From positions 1 to 16,127 of the forward strand of contig CAJTKW010000087.1 in the NCBI GenBank assembly GCA_910577035.1: a DNA stretch of 16,127 nucleotides. The letters are read 5' to 3'. Made by a program: the position numbers and the translations under genes. This document shows positions 14,139-16,127 of the stretch, in pieces. Numbering within the stretch: the first letter of the stretch is position 1; each line of letters begins with the position of its first letter. The notes below the pieces were generated by a model. That model was not told the DNA's origin and searched no databases. It saw nothing but the letters and a program-made list of their open reading frames with translations. This DNA comes from an uncultured Acetatifactor sp. Its GTDB lineage: Bacteria > Bacillota > Clostridia > Lachnospirales > Lachnospiraceae.

Positions 14139-14537
14139 TTATTTGGAGGGTAAGGCATGACATAGCAAAAAGGATTTACAAACGGCTGACGGGCGGATAC
14201 TTGCCATGGCGCGAGATCCGGCCCCGATTCCTGCCATAGTTTACGCATGAAGCCGTGGGAAGATACCGACCCATGGATGGCGAAGCATGCCCGGAAGGGG
14301 CGGGCTTCCTGTCCGGGACGGGGAACGATCCTGGGGACGGCGGAGCTATGGTCTGAAATCCGGCGGGCATGTTGAAATAAACATTATTTGTATCGGGCGC
14401 AGGCAGCCTTTGTGTTGCCGCGCTTATTTTATTCCCGCGAGCAATGAGCCGGGCGTCGTGCTTTGATACTTATTGCGGGATGTATCATATGGTCATTGAT
14501 TTCCCGAATGGGAAACTCGAAGACATGACGAAGATCC
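14139..14537 (+). other. Structured intergenic stretch between LoaP2 and the DegT gene; only doubtful small ORFs
   Basis: No convincing gene is present. A fine ribosome site GGAGGG (14146-14151) is followed by ATG ACA TAG, a two-codon frame. Three short frames follow one another: GTG 14135-14239 (34 codons, overlapping the LoaP2 stop), ATG 14247-14375 (42 codons), and ATG 14444-14581 (45 codons, overlapping the DegT start). They may be chance or remnants of decayed genes. Hairpins: CCCGGAAGG/CCTgTCCGGG (14290-14317, one bulge) and TTTCCC-GAAT-GGGAAA (14500-14515). If the LoaP proteins act in cis on this transcript, their RNA recognition site should lie here. Confidence 0.5.
14397..14433 (+). 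terminator. Terminator-like hairpin between the LoaP genes and the DegT gene
   Basis: GCGC-(A)-GGCA and TGCCGCGC form an 8-bp stem with one bulge around a 10-base loop, followed by TTATTTTATT. The U-rich tail is interrupted but of usable length. Its place between antiterminator genes and the biosynthetic gene suggests a read-through control point. Confidence 0.55.
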
Positions 14538-15974
14538 ATGACAATGGGATCGGGAATGCGGAGGTTATGGACCATTTTTAACAGGGATCAAATTCCCGGC
14601 AACGAAGCAGGGCAGCCGGCTGCCGGGATCTATGAGGAAGAAAGGAACTTCATAAACCAGGCTCTTGAGGCGGGGCTTGACGGAAGCCAGGGGGAAGAGC
14701 TGGGAAGGGAAGCCGCCCGGTATCTCGGCAGGAAATATGGAGTGCCGTTATGCTCCGGCACGGCAGCATTGCATCTGGCCTTAAGGCTTGCGGGAGAAAG
14801 GCTCTATGGCAGCGCCAGCGGTATTAGTACTCCGGAAGGATCCGGCAGAGGCGGAGCATTGTATGGAAAGCGGGTGTTCTGTCCTGATTTTGCTGCATTG
14901 GAGTCCGTGGCTCCGGTGGTTTATGAAGGCGGGGACCCGGTATTTATCGACTGTGGAGAAACGGACTGGTCCATGGATCCGGAGGTGCTGGAGATTGCCT
15001 TCCGAAAATATCCGCAGACAGGGATCGTCATTATGAATCATGCCTACGGATGCCCGGGGCAGGTTATAGAGATTCGGAGAATCTGCCAGGCATACGGAGC
15101 ACTGCTGATTGAGGACTGCTCGGAGAGCCTTGGCGCGGAGGTATGGACAGGGCAGGAACAAAGTATCCGCCGGGGATTTGTCCTCTCAGAAACTCCCTGG
15201 CCCAGAGCCGGGGGATTCGGTGACTATGTGGTACTTGATTTCAGCCCGGGAAGGATCATTACCGGAGGAGCAGGAGGGATGCTTCTGACGGATGACAGGT
15301 ACAGTGCAGAAAAAGCGCTTTACTGGGCAGGGGGGGCCAGGACGCCGGCGCCCTGGGACCAGCATGAGGAGCTGGGCTGCTGCTATCGGATGGGTGACCT
15401 GACAGCGGCGGCAGTCAGAGGCCAGCTCAGGCATCTGGATGAAATCATAGGAAAGAAGAGGGCAATTTATAAAAGGTATGCCGATAAGCTGGAGGGTGAT
15501 CTTGCGGCCATGATGCCGACCGGGGAAGGAGTGAGGCCCAACTACTGGAAGAGCTGTATGACAGTGGAGAGCAGTATTGGGTTTCGGGAAAACAGGGGTG
15601 AGAGGGATTATACCTATGCAGGACAGCATGGAACCGCGGCACCGATGGAGATTATAGAGGCCCTGGCTGCGCTTTATGGGGAAGCAGGCTGGGATGGCAG
15701 GCGGCAAGGCAGCATTTCAGGGAAATGCAGTCCCCTGTATAAGCCCTTGAGCCTGCAGCCCCTTTTCAGGAGCTGTGAGGCGTTTACTCTGGATGGCGGC
15801 AGGAGGAGCTACAGGCATTTTTACGAGGAGGATTACCGGGTGAGATGCCACAGGGCCAAAGAATACTTTGAGAGAGGGCTTTGCCTGCCCTGTGATGCGG
15901 GAATGCTGGAAGCAGAGCAGGATAAGGTGATAGAGGTAATCTTGGCCTGCTATAGCAAGGCGGGTACATTGTAA
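14538..15974 (+). CDS. DegT/DnrJ/EryC1/StrS-family protein lacking the PLP lysine
   Basis: The fold is that of PLP-dependent sugar aminotransferases, which act on nucleotide-linked keto sugars. Seen are SGTAALHLALRLAG (phosphate-binding loop) and LLIEDCSESLGAE with D193, which would contact the cofactor nitrogen. In the segment normally SFHxxKxxxTGEGG the sequence reads DFSPGRIITGGAGG, with R239 at the Schiff-base lysine position and alanine for glutamate. It is thus unlikely to be a normal aminotransferase; known relatives with histidine here are dehydratases (ColD, E1). The 478 residues exceed the usual 370-400, with inserts near 90-105 and 365-400. The start is uncertain: ATG 14538, 14544 or 14556 all lack a good ribosome site, while GGAGG (14560-14564) lies further in. 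Context suggests surface sugar synthesis or its regulation. Confidence 0.8.
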   Translation: MTMGSGMRRLWTIFNRDQIPGNEAGQPAAGIYEEERNFINQALEAGLDGSQGEELGREAARYLGRKYGVPLCSGTAALHLALRLAGERLYGSASGISTPEGSGRGGALYGKRVFCPDFAALESVAPVVYEGGDPVFIDCGETDWSMDPEVLEIAFRKYPQTGIVIMNHAYGCPGQVIEIRRICQAYGALLIEDCSESLGAEVWTGQEQSIRRGFVLSETPWPRAGGFGDYVVLDFSPGRIITGGAGGMLLTDDRYSAEKALYWAGGARTPAPWDQHEELGCCYRMGDLTAAAVRGQLRHLDEIIGKKRAIYKRYADKLEGDLAAMMPTGEGVRPNYWKSCMTVESSIGFRENRGERDYTYAGQHGTAAPMEIIEALAALYGEAGWDGRRQGSISGKCSPLYKPLSLQPLFRSCEAFTLDGGRRSYRHFYEEDYRVRCHRAKEYFERGLCLPCDAGMLEAEQDKVIEVILACYSKAGTL

Positions 15975-16077
15975 TAAAAAACGGATGTAAACAAAGAGTT
16001 GAAGAAATCTGGATAAAAATAGAGTGCGCAGCGTTCTATTTTACTGTGTGGTTTGGTGCGGAAGGAGAAGACTCGAA

Positions 16078-16127
16078 ATGTCATACTTAATTGTTGCAGC
16101 CCATCCGGATGATGAAGTGCTGGGCGC
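16078..16127 (+). CDS. PIG-L family deacetylase, N-terminus only
   Basis: ATG 16078 follows AAGGAG and runs off the right edge after 16 full codons. The start MSYLIVAAHPDDEVLG is the hallmark of the LmbE/PIG-L family, zinc enzymes that remove acetyl groups from GlcNAc-linked substrates; H9, D11 and D12 belong to the metal and catalytic site. It lies 103 bases after the DegT-like gene, in line with a surface glycan locus. The exact substrate cannot be seen from this fragment. Confidence 0.88.
   Translation, partial: MSYLIVAAHPDDEVLG

Overview
The window looks like chromosomal DNA from a Gram-positive Clostridia genome, most likely Lachnospiraceae. The reasons are strong GGAGG-type ribosome binding sites, the paired GlgC/GlgD glycogen synthesis genes, an RR/ABC/permease/kinase module of Firmicutes type, and LoaP-type NusG paralogs ahead of surface-sugar genes. 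This placement is inference from gene content. No tRNA, rRNA or CRISPR array was seen.

Layout. (1) 1-740: the 5' part of an HUH-type rolling-circle Rep gene on the minus strand, running off the left edge, with its promoter, a 12-bp palindrome, a long inverted repeat and a C-rich tract. It is more AT-rich than the rest and is probably the end of an integrated mobile element. (2) 738-2213: a good rightward promoter, a 122-bp multi-hairpin repeat in 2.3 tandem copies, lgt (prolipoprotein diacylglyceryl transferase), a 19-bp tandem repeat array starting inside the last lgt codons, and a bidirectional terminator. (3) 2256-4680 minus: the overlapping glgC-glgD operon for ADP-glucose synthesis. (4) 4747-5850 plus: a 34-codon small ORF followed by a repeat-bearing, coiled-coil protein of unknown function. 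(5) 5864-9634: a response regulator, ABC ATPase, ABC permease and sensor kinase module. The ATPase carries the glutamate-containing loop known from lantibiotic-immunity (LanF) transporters, and the kinase is broken by a +1 frameshift at an A5 run. (6) 9631-12157: a strong promoter, a two-TM protein of unknown function, and an exported or membrane-anchored transglutaminase-like protein with an intact Cys-His-Asp triad. (7) 12158-12725: a gene-poor stretch with a 181-bp element bounded by 22-bp inverted repeats and a possible minus-strand small gene with its own terminator. (8) 12726-16127: two adjacent LoaP/NusG-like antiterminator genes, a 400-bp structured gap with a terminator-like hairpin, a DegT/DnrJ-family protein whose PLP lysine position holds arginine, and the start of a PIG-L deacetylase.

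How the genes may work together. Regions 2-3 are housekeeping (lipoprotein maturation, glycogen). Region 5 looks like a sensing and efflux module for a peptide or other envelope-active compound, with phased TTGAA boxes between the regulator and the transporter as candidate binding sites. Region 8 looks like the head of a surface polysaccharide locus under processive antitermination. The two LoaP paralogs, a terminator just downstream of them, and the atypical DegT protein are the most unusual part of the window.
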